This document shows positions 19,954-34,274 of a DNA stretch of 64,000 bases, one piece after another. Position 1 is the first letter of the stretch, and every line of letters starts with the position of its first letter. This stretch comes from Pseudorhodoplanes sp. (lineage in GTDB: Bacteria > Pseudomonadota > Alphaproteobacteria > Rhizobiales > Xanthobacteraceae). Made by a program: the position numbers and the translations under genes. Location: positions 62,001 through 126,000 of the forward strand of contig JABARS010000001.1 of NCBI GenBank assembly GCA_019187085.1, in the 5' to 3' direction. The notes under the pieces were generated by a model. The model made no database searches and was not told where the DNA came from. It saw only the letters and a list, made by a program, of their open reading frames with translations.

Positions 19954-21086
19954 CGGACCAGCACCAGAGCCGAGTCCGGCTCCCAGCGCAGCGCCACGTG
20001 CGCGCCGGGCGCAACCGGCTCGCCGCCCCTCCGCCGCGCATTGGTGATGGTGGCGCGCATGAAGCCGCCGCGATCGAGTTTGATCCGGCAGACCGAGGTG
20101 TCGCCGAGATAGGCAACGTCCACGAGCGTTCCGCTGGCGCTGTTATAGGCGCCCGGATCGCTGTCGAACGGCGCCAGCAGCACCTTCTCCGGCCGCACCG
20201 CGACGAAGGCGTTGTCGCCCTTGCGCGCGGGCACCTCGTTCGGCGTATGGACGCGGCCGGCGGCGGGGGTGTCGACCCAGGTGCCGGACGGCCCGGTGGA
20301 ATCGATCACGCCCTCGAACAGGTTGATCTCGCCGATGAACTCGGCGATCCAGCGCGAAATGGGATGCTCGTAGACGTCGCGCGGCGGCGCCACCTGGACG
20401 ATCGATCCCCGGTTCATCACGGCGATGCGGTCGGCCATGCTCATGGCCTCTTCCTGATCGTGCGTGACGACGATGAAAGTCATGCCGAGCTTGCGCTGCA
20501 ATTCGCGCAGCTCGAACTGCGTTTCCGAGCGCAGCTTCTTGTCGAGCGCCGCCAGCGGTTCGTCGAGCAGGAAGACTTTCGGGCGCTTGACCAGCGCGCG
20601 CGCGAGCGCCACGCGCTGGCGCTGGCCGCCGGACAATTGCGCGGGCTTGCGCTTCTCCAGCCCGTCGAGGCGCAGCGACGCCAGCATGTCGGCGACGCGC
20701 GGGCGGATCTCGGCGGCGGGCATGTTTTCCTGGCGCAGCCCGAACGCCACGTTGGCCTCGACCGTGAGATGGGGGAACAGCGCGTAGTTCTGGAACATCA
20801 TGTTGACGGCGCGGCGGTGCGGCGGCACGTCGGTGATGTCCTCGCCGTCGAGAAGGACGCGGCCTTCGTCGGGGCGCTCGAAGCCGGCGAGCATGCGCAG
20901 AAGCGTGGTCTTGCCGCAGCCGGAGGGTCCGAGCAGCGCGCAGAACTCGCCGCGCGCGATATCGAGCGAAACCGAATCGACCGCCGTGACGGGGCCGAAC
21001 CGTCTGGAGACGGAAGCAAAGCGAACGAGCGGCGGCGGCCGCCCCGGGATTGCGCTTTCGGCATCGGAAAGCTGTCTGTCCGGCAT
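19950..21086 (-). CDS. ABC transporter ATP-binding protein, spermidine/putrescine type (PotA/PotG-like)
   Basis: 378 residues. Walker A is GPSGCGKTT (about residue 53), the signature [15 protein letters not shown] lies near residue 150, and Walker B VFLLDEPLAALD near residue 171; the switch histidine is in VVTHDQEEA. The C-terminal TOBE region (about residues 275-375) marks the PotA/MalK subfamily that takes up small solutes. It heads a three-gene operon with two permeases. No substrate-binding protein gene is present in the window, so the substrate (putrescine, spermidine or a related compound) is inferred from the permeases. Confidence 0.88.
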   Translation of the reverse strand: MPDRQLSDAESAIPGRPPPLVRFASVSRRFGPVTAVDSVSLDIARGEFCALLGPSGCGKTTLLRMLAGFERPDEGRVLLDGEDITDVPPHRRAVNMMFQNYALFPHLTVEANVAFGLRQENMPAAEIRPRVADMLASLRLDGLEKRKPAQLSGGQRQRVALARALVKRPKVFLLDEPLAALDKKLRSETQFELRELQRKLGMTFIVVTHDQEEAMSMADRIAVMNRGSIVQVAPPRDVYEHPISRWIAEFIGEINLFEGVIDSTGPSGTWVDTPAAGRVHTPNEVPARKGDNAFVAVRPEKVLLAPFDSDPGAYNSASGTLVDVAYLGDTSVCRIKLDRGGFMRATITNARRRGGEPVAPGAHVALRWEPDSALVLVR

Positions 21087-21213
21087 GATGTCCTCGCGTA
21101 GCCAGTTGTCGGCGCGCCGCGTCGTTGCGGCGGCGACACGCTATAATCGCGAGGGCCGGCGGGCTCAAGTCGCCTGATTGCCGCCTGATCGTGGAGAAGT
21201 GCCGCGGGCCGCC

Positions 21214-21735
21214 TCAGACGACCCAGATCGGCTCCAGCGGGTTGGTGAGATTTCGGCTGTTGGCCGTGACCTTGCGGGGCTCCGGACCGTAATAGTCGCC
21301 GATCTGGACCATCACCCGCGGGCGGGCGCGGATCGACAGGATGCGGTCGTGCAGAGCGCGCGCGGACACCGGCTTGCCGAGGAATTCGTTGACCCCGAGC
21401 CGGATGGCCTGGACGACGCGGTCGCGCTCGACATGGCCGGTGATCATGATCACCGGCACGTCCGGCAGCGGGAACGTTCCCGGAGAGCGGACGGAGCGCA
21501 TGAAGTCAGCGCCGGTCATGTCCGGCATTTCCCAGTCGAGCAGGACGATGTCGGGATGCCAGGAGCAGATCGCCTCCAGCCCGTCGGTGCCGTTGGCCGC
21601 CTCGTGGAAGGTCTTGATGCCGATCGCCAGCAGCAGGCTGCGGATCACCTTGCGCATGTAATAGTCGTCGTCGATCACCAGCACCCGGGCCGACGTGACC
21701 AGTTCCTCGCGCGTGCGCTGCATGGCTGAATACAT
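21214..21735 (-). CDS. Single-domain response regulator (CheY-like)
   Basis: 173 residues with one receiver domain: acidic pocket IDDDYYMRKV (about residue 20), phosphoacceptor Asp in IVLLDWEMPDMTG (about residue 68), Thr in VIMITGH, and Lys in EFLGKPVSA. About 40 residues follow the receiver and contain no DNA-binding domain, so it signals through protein contact. ATGs at 21735 and 21723 are both possible. No kinase is encoded next to it. Confidence 0.85.
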   Translation of the reverse strand: MYSAMQRTREELVTSARVLVIDDDYYMRKVIRSLLLAIGIKTFHEAANGTDGLEAICSWHPDIVLLDWEMPDMTGADFMRSVRSPGTFPLPDVPVIMITGHVERDRVVQAIRLGVNEFLGKPVSARALHDRILSIRARPRVMVQIGDYYGPEPRKVTANSRNLTNPLEPIWVV

Positions 21736-21853
21736 GGCGAAGGCCGTCGCACAAATTCGATGCGCATTATTGAAGCATTTTCCGTTTACGGCCGGGTGAA
21801 AGCGATACCGACAATTTGAACGATCGGCGCGCGGGCGCGCCGGCGCATCGTGG

Positions 21854-23341
<1,488 letters not shown>

Positions 23342-23350
23342 GCCGGCCTC

Positions 23351-24862
23351 CTACTCGGCGGCGGAAAGCCCGCGCGGCCCGGCCGCGTTCTCCGTCATGA
23401 AGGCGGCGAGCCGCGCCGCGTCCGCCGCCGGCAGCTTCAGTCCGAGCTTGGAGCGCCGCCACAGCACATCCTCGGCGGTCTGCGCCCATTCGCGCTCCAT
23501 CAGATATCGGACCTCGGCGGCGGTGAGGTCCTCGCCGAAACGCGCACCGAGATCGCCCATGTCGCGCGCGCCGGAAAGAATGTCGTCGAGCCGCGTGCCG
23601 TAGGCCCTGGCGAGACGGCGGGCATGCGCTTCGCCGACGAAAGGCCAGCGGCGGCGCGTCTGCGCAACGAGCGCCGGCACGCCGTCGATCGGAAAATCGC
23701 CGCCCGGCAACGGCGCGTCGCGCGTCCAGATCGGCCGCATGACGAAGAACGGCGCCAGCATCGCAAGCGCCGATTCCGCCAGCCGGCGATAGGTCGTGAT
23801 CTTGCCGCCATAGACCGACAGAAGTGGCGCCTCGCCGTAACGCTTGTCGAGCTCCAGGTGATAGGCGCGGGTGACGTCCTCGGGCTTGCGCGAGCCGTCG
23901 TCATGGAGCGCGCGCACGCCGGAATAGGTCCAGACCACGTCGCCGGGCAAGACCGGGCGGCGGAAATAGACCATCGCCGACTCGCACAGATACCTAATCT
24001 CGTCATGGTTTGCGGCGACCGCGGAAAGATCGCCGGTAAAATCGCGGTCGGTGGTGCCGATCAGCGTGTAGTCGCCCTCATAGGCGATGGCGAACACGAT
24101 GCGCCCGTCCGCATTCTGGAACAGGTAGGCCTCGTCGTGGTCGAACAGTTTCGGCACCACGATATGGCTGCCCTGCACGAGGCGGGTGCGCGGGGCCTGC
24201 GGGCGCCGCAGCACCATCTCGTCGACCTCCGACGCCCAGGGACCGGCGGCGTTGACGAGCGCGCGGGCGGTCGCGATCTCGCGGGTGCCGCGATGGGTGA
24301 GCGAAAGCCGCCACAGGTCGGTGCGCTCGGCGCGCACGCATTTGGTGCGGGTGCGGATCTGCGCGCCGCGATCGGCGGCGTCGCGCGCATTGAGCACCAC
24401 GAGGCGCGCGTCGTCCACCCAGCAATCCGAATACTGGAACGCGTACTTGAAGCGCCGCTTGAGCGGCACGCCGGCGGGATGGTGGGTCAGGTCGATAGTG
24501 CGGGTCGGCGGCAGCAGGCGGCGGCCGCCCAGCCGGTCGTAAACGAACAGGCCCATGCGGATGCACAGCGCCGATCGCATGCCGCCCCCCGGCGGCAGCG
24601 TGAAGCGCAGCGGCCGGATGATCTGCGGCGCCATGCGCCAGAGAACCTCGCGCTCCGCCAGCGCCTCGTGCACGAGCTGCAGCGCGCCCCGCTCGAGATA
24701 GCGCAGGCCGCCATGGATCAGCTTGGTGGAGGCCGACGAGGTGCCCGACGCGAGGTCGTTCTGCTCCACCAGCAGCACGCGCAGGCCCCGCCCGGCCGCA
24801 TCCCGGGCGATGCCGGTGCCATTGATGCCGCCGCCGATGATCGCCAGGTCGAAATCGGCCAT
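23351..24862 (-). CDS. glpD: Aerobic glycerol-3-phosphate dehydrogenase
   Basis: 503 residues. It oxidises glycerol-3-phosphate to dihydroxyacetone phosphate with FAD, passing electrons to quinone at the membrane. The FAD-binding GxGxxG is in DLAIIGGGINGTGIARDAAGRG at the N-terminus, followed by ASGTSSASTKLIHGGLRYLE, the FAD-dependent glycerol-3-phosphate dehydrogenase signature, and GGKITTYRRLAE near residue 350. A C-terminal DAO_C-like helical domain is complete. The ATG at 24862 is used; an upstream ATG at 24922 would add a non-conserved leader. It precedes glpK. Confidence 0.95.
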   Translation of the reverse strand: MADFDLAIIGGGINGTGIARDAAGRGLRVLLVEQNDLASGTSSASTKLIHGGLRYLERGALQLVHEALAEREVLWRMAPQIIRPLRFTLPPGGGMRSALCIRMGLFVYDRLGGRRLLPPTRTIDLTHHPAGVPLKRRFKYAFQYSDCWVDDARLVVLNARDAADRGAQIRTRTKCVRAERTDLWRLSLTHRGTREIATARALVNAAGPWASEVDEMVLRRPQAPRTRLVQGSHIVVPKLFDHDEAYLFQNADGRIVFAIAYEGDYTLIGTTDRDFTGDLSAVAANHDEIRYLCESAMVYFRRPVLPGDVVWTYSGVRALHDDGSRKPEDVTRAYHLELDKRYGEAPLLSVYGGKITTYRRLAESALAMLAPFFVMRPIWTRDAPLPGGDFPIDGVPALVAQTRRRWPFVGEAHARRLARAYGTRLDDILSGARDMGDLGARFGEDLTAAEVRYLMEREWAQTAEDVLWRRSKLGLKLPAADAARLAAFMTENAAGPRGLSAAE

Positions 24863-25037
24863 CACGTGATTCTCTACAACTGCCGCAGAATGCGCGGGCC
24901 GCGCGCATCCCTCAAGCGCCATGACGCACGCTTCGACCTATTGCCGACCGGACAGTCCGCAACTTTGCCGCAAATCGGATTATGGTAGCCGGCGAACGAC
25001 GTCGCACGGCCCCGCCGGCCGCCGCCTGGAACAGCCG

Positions 25038-25904
25038 ATGCCCGCCCCCCGCCTCCTCGTCATCGAAGGCAACAATGCCGACGGCCGCGCCTTGCTCAAA
25101 GCCGCCGGCGGCCGGGCGCCGAGCGAGGGATATGCCGAGCTGCTGCGCGAATTGCTGCCGAAGGCGGCCGTCGACGTCTGCTATCCGGCCGATCCGGGCG
25201 CCAACCTGCCCGACAGCGCGGGCTTGGAAAGCTACGACGGCGCGGTCATCACCGGCTCGGCCTTGCACGTCTATCAGCGCGGACCCCATGTCGACCCGCA
25301 GATCGAGCTGACGCGCGCGGTGCTCGCCGCCGGGACGCCGCTGTTCGGGAGCTGCTGGGGCCTGCAGCTCATCACGGTGGCTGCCGGCGGCAGCGTGCGG
25401 CGCAATCCGAAGGGCCGCGAGATCGGCTTCGGGCGCCGCATCCGCCTGACCGCCGCCGGCCGCGGACATCCGATGTATGCCGGCAAGGACGAGGTCTTCA
25501 ACTCGGTCACCGTCCATCTCGACGAGGTCGAGACGGCGGCGCCGGGAACGCAGGTGCTCTCCAGCAACCTGATGTCGACGGTGCAGTCGGCGGAGGTGCG
25601 TTACGGCCAGGCGGTGGCCTGGGGCGTGCAATATCACCCCGAATATACGCTCGCCGACATTGCCGCGACGCTGCGGCGCTACGGCAAGACGCTGATCGAC
25701 GAAGGCTTCTTTCCCGACGAGGTGAACCTGCTCGCCTATTCGAAAGAGCTCGACGCGGTCCATGCCGACCCGGGCATCAAATGGCTCGCATGGCGCCACG
25801 CGCTCGACCAGATGATCCTCGACAAGGCAATCCGGGTGAAGGAGATCAGCAACTGGATCGTGCACCAGGTGCAGCCGACGCGCGCGCAGCGCGGCCGCCA
25901 GTAG
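25038..25904 (+). CDS. Class I glutamine amidotransferase-like protein
   Basis: 288 residues with a class I GATase fold: nucleophile Cys106 in FGSCWGLQ and the His200/Glu202 pair in QYHPEY complete the triad. It resembles the stand-alone GMP-synthase-like amidotransferases rather than GuaA, since the synthetase half is missing. Such proteins hydrolyse gamma-glutamyl bonds or hand ammonia to a partner; the substrate here is unknown. About 60 C-terminal residues (KWLAWRHALDQMILDKAIRVKEISNWI) extend beyond the catalytic fold. It is divergent from glpD, with 175 bases between the starts. Confidence 0.82.
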   Translation: MPAPRLLVIEGNNADGRALLKAAGGRAPSEGYAELLRELLPKAAVDVCYPADPGANLPDSAGLESYDGAVITGSALHVYQRGPHVDPQIELTRAVLAAGTPLFGSCWGLQLITVAAGGSVRRNPKGREIGFGRRIRLTAAGRGHPMYAGKDEVFNSVTVHLDEVETAAPGTQVLSSNLMSTVQSAEVRYGQAVAWGVQYHPEYTLADIAATLRRYGKTLIDEGFFPDEVNLLAYSKELDAVHADPGIKWLAWRHALDQMILDKAIRVKEISNWIVHQVQPTRAQRGRQ

Positions 25905-26221
25905 ATCGATCTTTCGTCACATTTCATTTTGTCGAACCTCATTTTGTCGAACCGCGTGCGCCGCGCGGCGGCGCGAAACTTCCGTCACGGTCCGGACGCG
26001 GCACGACCGCACGAAGAACACATCGCACGCACATCCGTAGCCGGCTTGTTCCGGGACGCCCTGTTCCGGGAAACACGCGCGCGCCGCAAAGATGAAGATC
26101 AGACGGGCACGCTCACTGCCGTGTGATCGGCACGATGCAACGAAATCCGCGATCGTTTCTTAACCCGCTGGAGGAAGCGCCCTTCGGGCAGACGTCGACA
26201 ATGAAACATCGGAGAAACAGC
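25905..26221. other. 317-base intergenic region
   Basis: It lies between the amidotransferase gene and a small secreted protein. No convincing gene is seen. It contains a tandem repeat (25925-25953) and GC-rich sequence, and must carry the promoter of the small gene; no classical -35/-10 pair is clear. Confidence 0.5.
25925..25953. repeat. Tandem direct repeat CATTTTGTCGAACC x2
   Basis: Two identical 14-base copies at 25925-25938 and 25940-25953, period 15. They lie just past the amidotransferase stop. It may be a chance duplication or a binding site. Confidence 0.5.
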
Positions 26222-26464
26222 ATGACGATCCTGAAGACTTCTTTCCTCGCCGCCGCCCTGGCGACCGGGCTCGTGGCTTCCGCCGGCGCGATCACGTTGC
26301 AGACCACCGACGGTCCGCGCGAGCACGGCGCCCCGCCGCAGGCGCACGAGGCGCAGCCCTGGATGAATGACGGCTACGGTGCTTATGCGAGCACGCTCCC
26401 GGCCCCGCGCCAGTATCAGGGCGTGCCGATTGAGCATTATTCGCCGCGCGTCGACATCCAGTAA
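26222..26464 (+). CDS. Small secreted protein, hypothetical
   Basis: 80 residues. A clear signal peptide (MTILKTSFLAAALATGLVASAGA, cleavage after about residue 23) is followed by a 57-residue mature part rich in Pro, His and Tyr, ending YSPRVDIQ, without cysteines. The ATG at 26222 follows GGAGA at 6-7 bases. No family is recognised. It stands alone, followed by a strong hairpin. Confidence 0.65.
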   Translation: MTILKTSFLAAALATGLVASAGAITLQTTDGPREHGAPPQAHEAQPWMNDGYGAYASTLPAPRQYQGVPIEHYSPRVDIQ

Positions 26465-26495
26465 GGCTGACTGTCAGCAAGATCGACTGGCCTAA

Positions 26496-26533
26496 ATCCT
26501 GCCGGCAGCGGAGCATTTCGCTGCCGGCAGGAT
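26496..26533. terminator. Strong hairpin between convergent genes
   Basis: ATCCTGCCGGCAGCG and CGCTGCCGGCAGGAT form a perfect 15-bp stem with an 8-base loop, exactly between the small secreted protein (plus strand) and the ABC permease (minus strand). There is no U-tract on either side, so it may act as a bidirectional stabilising or terminating structure. Confidence 0.65.
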
Positions 26534-26558
26534 GATTGCTGAGCGGCCGCGATGCGCG

Positions 26559-27316
26559 TCAGTTCTTCAGCCGGTAGCCGGTGCGGAAAATCCACCACAC
26601 GACGGCAAGACAGAGCGCGAGAAACAGGAGGGTCATGGCAAGGCTCAGCCCGACGCCGACATCGGAAATGCCGTAGAAGCTCCAGCGGAAGCCGCTGACC
26701 AGATAGACCACCGGATTGAACAGCGTCACCGTCCGCCAGAACGGCGGCAATATATCGATCGAATAGAACGAGCCGCCGAGGAAGGTCAGCGGCGTGATCA
26801 CGAGCATCGGGATGACCTGCAGCTTCTCGAAGCCGTCGGCCCAGATGCCGATGATGAAGCCGAGCAGGCTGAAGGTGACGGCGGTGAGCAGGAGGAACGC
26901 CACCATCCAGAGCGGATGGTCGATCCGCAGCGGCACGAACAGGCCGGCGGTGGCGAGAATGATAAGCCCGAGGACGAGCGACTTGGTCGCCGCCGCCCCG
27001 ACATAGCCGAGCACGATCTCGAACGCGGACACCGGCGCGGAGAGGATTTCATAGATCGTGCCGGTGAAGCGCGGGAAATAGATGCCGAACGAGGCGTTGG
27101 CCACGCTCTGCGTGAGCAGCATGAGCATGATCAGGCCCGGCACGAGGAAGGCGCCGTAGCTCACGCCCTCGATCTGCGGGATGCGCGAGCCGATGGCCGC
27201 GCCGAACACGATGAAATAGAGCGAGATCGACAGCACCGGCGAGACGATGCTCTGCAGCAGCGTGCGCGCCGTGCGCGACATCTCGAAGACATAGATCGCG
27301 CGGACCGCCCGGAAAT

Positions 27317-27320
<4 letters not shown>
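26559..27320 (-). CDS. ABC-2 type transporter permease (YadH/NodJ-like)
   Basis: 253 residues with six hydrophobic segments. The segment [34 protein letters not shown] near residues 65-98 and [34 protein letters not shown] near residues 180-213 are the signature of the ABC-2 exporter family. Its ATG overlaps the stop of the ATPase gene (27317-27320), so a two-gene exporter of YadGH type is formed. The cargo is unknown. Confidence 0.88.
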
Positions 27321-28237
<917 letters not shown>

Positions 28238-28298
28238 GGCAATACCGCCACCGATGTAGCGAGTTTCGCGGCGAATGGAAGGCGCGGCGGGGAAAATG

Positions 28299-29807
28299 TC
28301 AGCCGTAGAGGCGGGCATTCTGCTCGCGCAGCACGTTCTTCTGGACCTTGCCCATGGTATTGCGCGGCAGGTCGTCCACAAAAAGAACACGCTTGGGCAG
28401 CTTGAACCTGGCCAGCCGCCGCTCCAGCTCGGCGATGACGGCCTTCTCGCTCAAGGCCGCCCCCGGCTTGCACACGACCACCGCCGTCACGCCTTCGCCG
28501 AAATCCGGATGCGGACAGCCGATCACGGCGGACTCGACCACACCCGGCAGGGCGTCGATCTCGCTCTCGATCTCCTTCGGGTAGACGTTGAAGCCGCCGG
28601 TGATGATCAGGTCCTTGGCGCGGCCCACGATATGGACATAGCCGCGCGCGTCGATCTTGCCGACGTCGCCGGTGATGAAGAAACCGTCGGCGCGGAACTC
28701 GGCCTTGGTCTTTTCCGGCATGCGCCAATAGCCGGGAAAGACGTTGGGCCCGCGCACCTCGATGCCGCCGACCTCGCCCTGCGCCAGCACGCGCCCGGTC
28801 TCCGGATCGGCGATGCGCACGTCCACGCCGGGCAGCGCAAAGCCGACCGTGCCGGCGACGCGCTCGCCGTCATAGGGATTGGATGTGTTCATGTTGGTCT
28901 CGGTCATGCCGTAGCGCTCGAGGATGGCGTGACCGGTCTTCTCGCGGAACTCGGTATGCGTCTCGGCCAGGAGCGGCGCCGAGCCCGAGGTGAACAGGCG
29001 CATGTGCGCACAGGCCTGCCGCGTCAGGCCGGGATGCCTGAGCAGGCGGGTATAGAAGGTCGGCACGCCCATCATCGACGTCGCCTGCGGCAGCAGGCGC
29101 ATCACCTCGTCGGCATCGAATTTCGGCAGGAAGATCATTGCCCCGCCGGCGAGCATGACGGTATTGCCGGCCACGAACAGCCCGTGCGTGTGATAGATCG
29201 GCAGCGCGTGCAGCAGCACGTCGTTCGCCGTGAAGCGCCAGTATTCGCGCAGCGTCTCGGCGTTCGAGGACAGGTTGCGGTGCGTGAGCATCGCGCCCTT
29301 GGAGCGGCCGGTGGTGCCGGACGTATAGAGAATGGCGGCGAGGTCCTCGTGCGTGCGCGCCACGTCGGCAAAGCCGGCGGGCGCCCCGGCGGCGGCCTCG
29401 CTCAGGCTGCCGCGGCCCGCGGCATCGAGCGTCTCGACCGCGCGCACGCCGCGCCGCGCCGCGATCTCGCCGATCCCCGCGCGCTTTGCGGGATCGCAGA
29501 CCACCAAAGCCGGCTCGGCGTCGCCGATGAAATAGTCGAGCTCGGCGAGCGTATAGGCGGTGTTGAGCGGCAGATAGACCGCGCCCGCGCGCAGCGTGGC
29601 GAGATAAAGCAGGAAGTTCTCCGGCGTCTTCTCCACCTGCACCGCGACGCGGTCGCCCGGCTGCACGCCGGCGCGCACGAGCGTATCGGCAAGCTGCGCG
29701 GTGCGCGCCAGCATGTCGGCGTAGGTGAGGACGGCGCCGGCCGGGGTGCGGATGAAGGCCTTCTGCGGAGACGCGATCCGGCCGCGGATCAGGCTGAACA
29801 GATTCAT
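28299..29807 (-). CDS. matB: Malonyl-CoA synthetase
   Basis: 502 residues. MatB converts malonate, ATP and CoA to malonyl-CoA. The AMP-binding loop is [22 protein letters not shown] (~residue 160); [16 protein letters not shown] and [26 protein letters not shown] are closely matched to the rhizobial MatB family; the catalytic lysine is in [11 protein letters not shown] at the C-terminus. It follows the malonyl-CoA decarboxylase gene by 14 bases on the same strand, and the regulator gene is divergent, as in the rhizobial matABC-matR locus. No malonate carrier (matC) is in the window. Confidence 0.92.
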   Translation of the reverse strand: MNLFSLIRGRIASPQKAFIRTPAGAVLTYADMLARTAQLADTLVRAGVQPGDRVAVQVEKTPENFLLYLATLRAGAVYLPLNTAYTLAELDYFIGDAEPALVVCDPAKRAGIGEIAARRGVRAVETLDAAGRGSLSEAAAGAPAGFADVARTHEDLAAILYTSGTTGRSKGAMLTHRNLSSNAETLREYWRFTANDVLLHALPIYHTHGLFVAGNTVMLAGGAMIFLPKFDADEVMRLLPQATSMMGVPTFYTRLLRHPGLTRQACAHMRLFTSGSAPLLAETHTEFREKTGHAILERYGMTETNMNTSNPYDGERVAGTVGFALPGVDVRIADPETGRVLAQGEVGGIEVRGPNVFPGYWRMPEKTKAEFRADGFFITGDVGKIDARGYVHIVGRAKDLIITGGFNVYPKEIESEIDALPGVVESAVIGCPHPDFGEGVTAVVVCKPGAALSEKAVIAELERRLARFKLPKRVLFVDDLPRNTMGKVQKNVLREQNARLYG

Positions 29808-29821
29808 TGACGTGGCGCGTC

Positions 29822-31189
29822 CTATCCCGAAACAGGCACCAGCTCGACGGGGGCCGAGCGCACCATGCGCTTCACGCTGCCGGATGCGGCGATGCTGCGA
29901 TGCTGCGCATAAGCCTCGTGGTTCTGCTCGATATAATCAAGATCGTAAAGGTAGTTGACCATGATGCCGTGCGACTGGCGGATACCCTTCTCGGAGCCGT
30001 CGCCCAGGAAATCGATCTGCTCGAGGCGCGCACCGTTGCCGAGATGGAAGCGCGCCACGGCATCGACAGGAGTGCCGCGCGGCGTCTTGGCGCGCAGGAA
30101 ATAATAGGCGGCGGCGCGCATGAGCGGCTCGCGCACCGGTTCGCTGAAATCCGGATGCTGCCACCAGCCTTCGATATCGAGATTTTCGAGCAATGCGCGA
30201 TCCTCGTTCGACAGCGCGAGCGACTTCTCGGCGTTGCGCTCGCGGCGCAGCCATTCGGCGAAATTGGGCGCCGGCGACAAGGTGACGAAGCGCGAGAGCC
30301 GCGGCATGTCGCGCGAGACCTCCTCCACCACCTGCTTGATCAGGAAATGGCCGAAGGTGACGCCGGCAAGCCCGCGCTGGCAGTTGGAGATCGAATAGAA
30401 CACCGCCGTCGTGGCCTTTTCCGGATCGAGGCCCTCGCGCTGCGCGGTCAGGATGGGGGCGATGGAATCGGCGATCTCGCGGGTCAGCGCCACCTCGACG
30501 AAGATCAGCGGCTCGTCGACGAGCGCGGGATGGAAGAAGGCGTAGCAGCGGCGGTCCGGCGGATCGATGCGCCGGCGCAGGTCGTCCCAGCTGCGGATCT
30601 TGTGCACCGCTTCGTGCTTGATGATTTTTTCGAGGATGTTGGCGGGCGTCGACCAGTCGATCCGGCGCAGCACCAGAAAGCCGCGGTTGAACCAGGACGA
30701 AAACAGGTGGACGAAATCGGCATCGACGACGCGCAGGTCGTCGCGATGATCCATGGCGTCGAGCAGCTGCTCGCGCATGCGCACGAGCGCCGCCGTGCCG
30801 CCGGGCGCCAGGTTCAGCCGGCGGAACAGCTCCTGCCGCCGCGGCTCGGCGGCGTGGTGGATTTCGGCGATGGTCTCCTCGGTCTCGTCCTTCTGCCAGC
30901 GGCCGACCGCGGCATGCAGCCGCGTGCGGTCGGGCCCGAAGCGCGAGGCCAGCGCCTCGAAGAAGGCGATGCGCGGACCGGTCGTCAGCGCGGCATAGGT
31001 GGCGAGGATTTCGCGCGCGAGCGCCACGCCCGACGCCTCGCCGCGTCCGCTCAGCAGCGCCTCGCACAATTCGATCAGCGTGTCCGACTGGCGCGCGGCG
31101 CCGGGGCGGGCCGGACGCGTGCGGTCGAGCAGCGCCCGGCCGCGCTCGGCAATGGTCTGCAGCATGTCGCCAAAAAAACTGCCGTTCAT
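29822..31189 (-). CDS. matA: Malonyl-CoA decarboxylase
   Basis: 455 residues, full length for the MCD family. It decarboxylates malonyl-CoA to acetyl-CoA, completing malonate use with MatB. The C-terminal catalytic half includes FYSISNCQRGLAGVTFGHFLIKQVVEE (with the conserved Ser-Asn of the active site) and FHLGNGARLEQIDFLGDGS containing the conserved NGA motif. The ATG at 31189 opens the helical N-terminal domain (MNGSFFGDMLQTIAERG). The 236-base gap to the divergent matR gene carries operator-like palindromes. Confidence 0.93.
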   Translation of the reverse strand: MNGSFFGDMLQTIAERGRALLDRTRPARPGAARQSDTLIELCEALLSGRGEASGVALAREILATYAALTTGPRIAFFEALASRFGPDRTRLHAAVGRWQKDETEETIAEIHHAAEPRRQELFRRLNLAPGGTAALVRMREQLLDAMDHRDDLRVVDADFVHLFSSWFNRGFLVLRRIDWSTPANILEKIIKHEAVHKIRSWDDLRRRIDPPDRRCYAFFHPALVDEPLIFVEVALTREIADSIAPILTAQREGLDPEKATTAVFYSISNCQRGLAGVTFGHFLIKQVVEEVSRDMPRLSRFVTLSPAPNFAEWLRRERNAEKSLALSNEDRALLENLDIEGWWQHPDFSEPVREPLMRAAAYYFLRAKTPRGTPVDAVARFHLGNGARLEQIDFLGDGSEKGIRQSHGIMVNYLYDLDYIEQNHEAYAQHRSIAASGSVKRMVRSAPVELVPVSG

Positions 31190-31338
31190 GATGCCTCGCT
31201 CCGCCCGCACACTCGCCGATGCGCCGACATCCGAGGCGCCGCGCCTCATTGCAACGGGATTGTTGCAATGCCGCAAAACCGGGAGCCCGCGAGGGGGGCA
31301 ATAAAATCCACCAAATGTGTCTACAAAACGAGTGTGAA

Positions 31339-31368
31339 TGTATACAAGACGGCTTGTACAGTACGCAA
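31339..31368. promoter_or_regulatory. MatR-type operator in the matA-matR intergenic region
   Basis: TGTATACAAGA (31339-31349) contains the perfect palindrome TGTATACA and matches the TATACAAGA half of the published rhizobial MatR site (TCTTGTA/TACACGA, read on the other strand). A second imperfect dyad CTTGTACAGTACGCAAG follows at 31353. Both lie 60-90 bases before matR and about 150-180 bases before matA. Confidence 0.6.
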
Positions 31369-31425
31369 GGAGATGGCCTAATAGCTCCACCAAACAATAA
31401 GGCGCGTGACAGAACGGGCCAGGGG

Positions 31426-32091
31426 ATGAAGCTCAAGGACCAGATCGAAAACGAGATCGTGACCGGCCGGTTGCATCCGGGCGAGCGGCTCGACGAGGCG
31501 ACGCTCGCCGAGCGCTTCGGCGTCTCCCGCACGCCCGTGCGCGAGGCACTGCACGCGCTCGCAGCCTCCGGCCTGCTCGAGGTGCGGCCGCATCGCGGCG
31601 CCATCGTCGCCGAGGTCAGCCCCGAGCGCCTCGTCGAGATGTTCCAGGTCATGGCCGAGCTGGAGGCCATGTGCGGACGGCTTGCCGCGCGGCGCATGAC
31701 CCCCGCCGATCTTGAAACCCTGCGCGACAGCCACGCCGCCTGCGCGCTCGGCGCCGAGGCCGGCGATGCCGACCGCTACTATTATGACAACGAGCGCTTC
31801 CACTTCAGCATCTACGAGGCGAGCCACAACAGCTTCCTGATCGAACAGGCCAAGGCGCTGCACCGGCGGCTGCAGCCCTATCGCCGCCTGCAGCTTCGCG
31901 TGCGCAACCGTCTGGCAACGTCCTATCAGGAACACGACGCGATCCTCGCCGCGCTCGTGGACGGCGACAGCGCGCGCGCGGCCACGCTGCTGCGCGATCA
32001 TGTTGCAGTGCAAGGCGAGCGCTTCGCCGACCTTGTCGCATCGCTGCGTGATCTGAAGCAGGGACCGCGCAACGCGGCGCTGGCATCGTGA
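31426..32091 (+). CDS. matR: GntR/FCD-family malonate regulator
   Basis: 221 residues. The N-terminal winged helix (about residues 1-65) contains LAERFGVSRTPVREALHALAASGLLEVRPHRGA, the typical GntR recognition helix. The C-terminal FCD domain has the metal-binding pattern around ERFHFSIYEASHN, with His in the expected positions. It is divergent from matA and matB, with an operator-like palindrome between, so it is the likely malonate- or malonyl-CoA-responsive regulator. The ATG at 31426 directly follows GGGG; an upstream start cannot be excluded. Confidence 0.82.
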   Translation: MKLKDQIENEIVTGRLHPGERLDEATLAERFGVSRTPVREALHALAASGLLEVRPHRGAIVAEVSPERLVEMFQVMAELEAMCGRLAARRMTPADLETLRDSHAACALGAEAGDADRYYYDNERFHFSIYEASHNSFLIEQAKALHRRLQPYRRLQLRVRNRLATSYQEHDAILAALVDGDSARAATLLRDHVAVQGERFADLVASLRDLKQGPRNAALAS

Positions 32092-32198
32092 CGCGCCCGG
32101 ATGATTCGCCAGGACGTCGGGGGACCCCTATGCTAGAGGCCCGGTCCGAATTTCACCGCTTGTGTCGCGTCGTCGTCGCAAGTTCCTTCCGTCGCTAA

Positions 32199-34274
<2,076 letters not shown>

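Noticed and set aside
21136..21146. TATAAT box near 21140
   Set aside because: It reads on the plus strand, while both flanking genes are on the minus strand, and no fitting -35 is seen.
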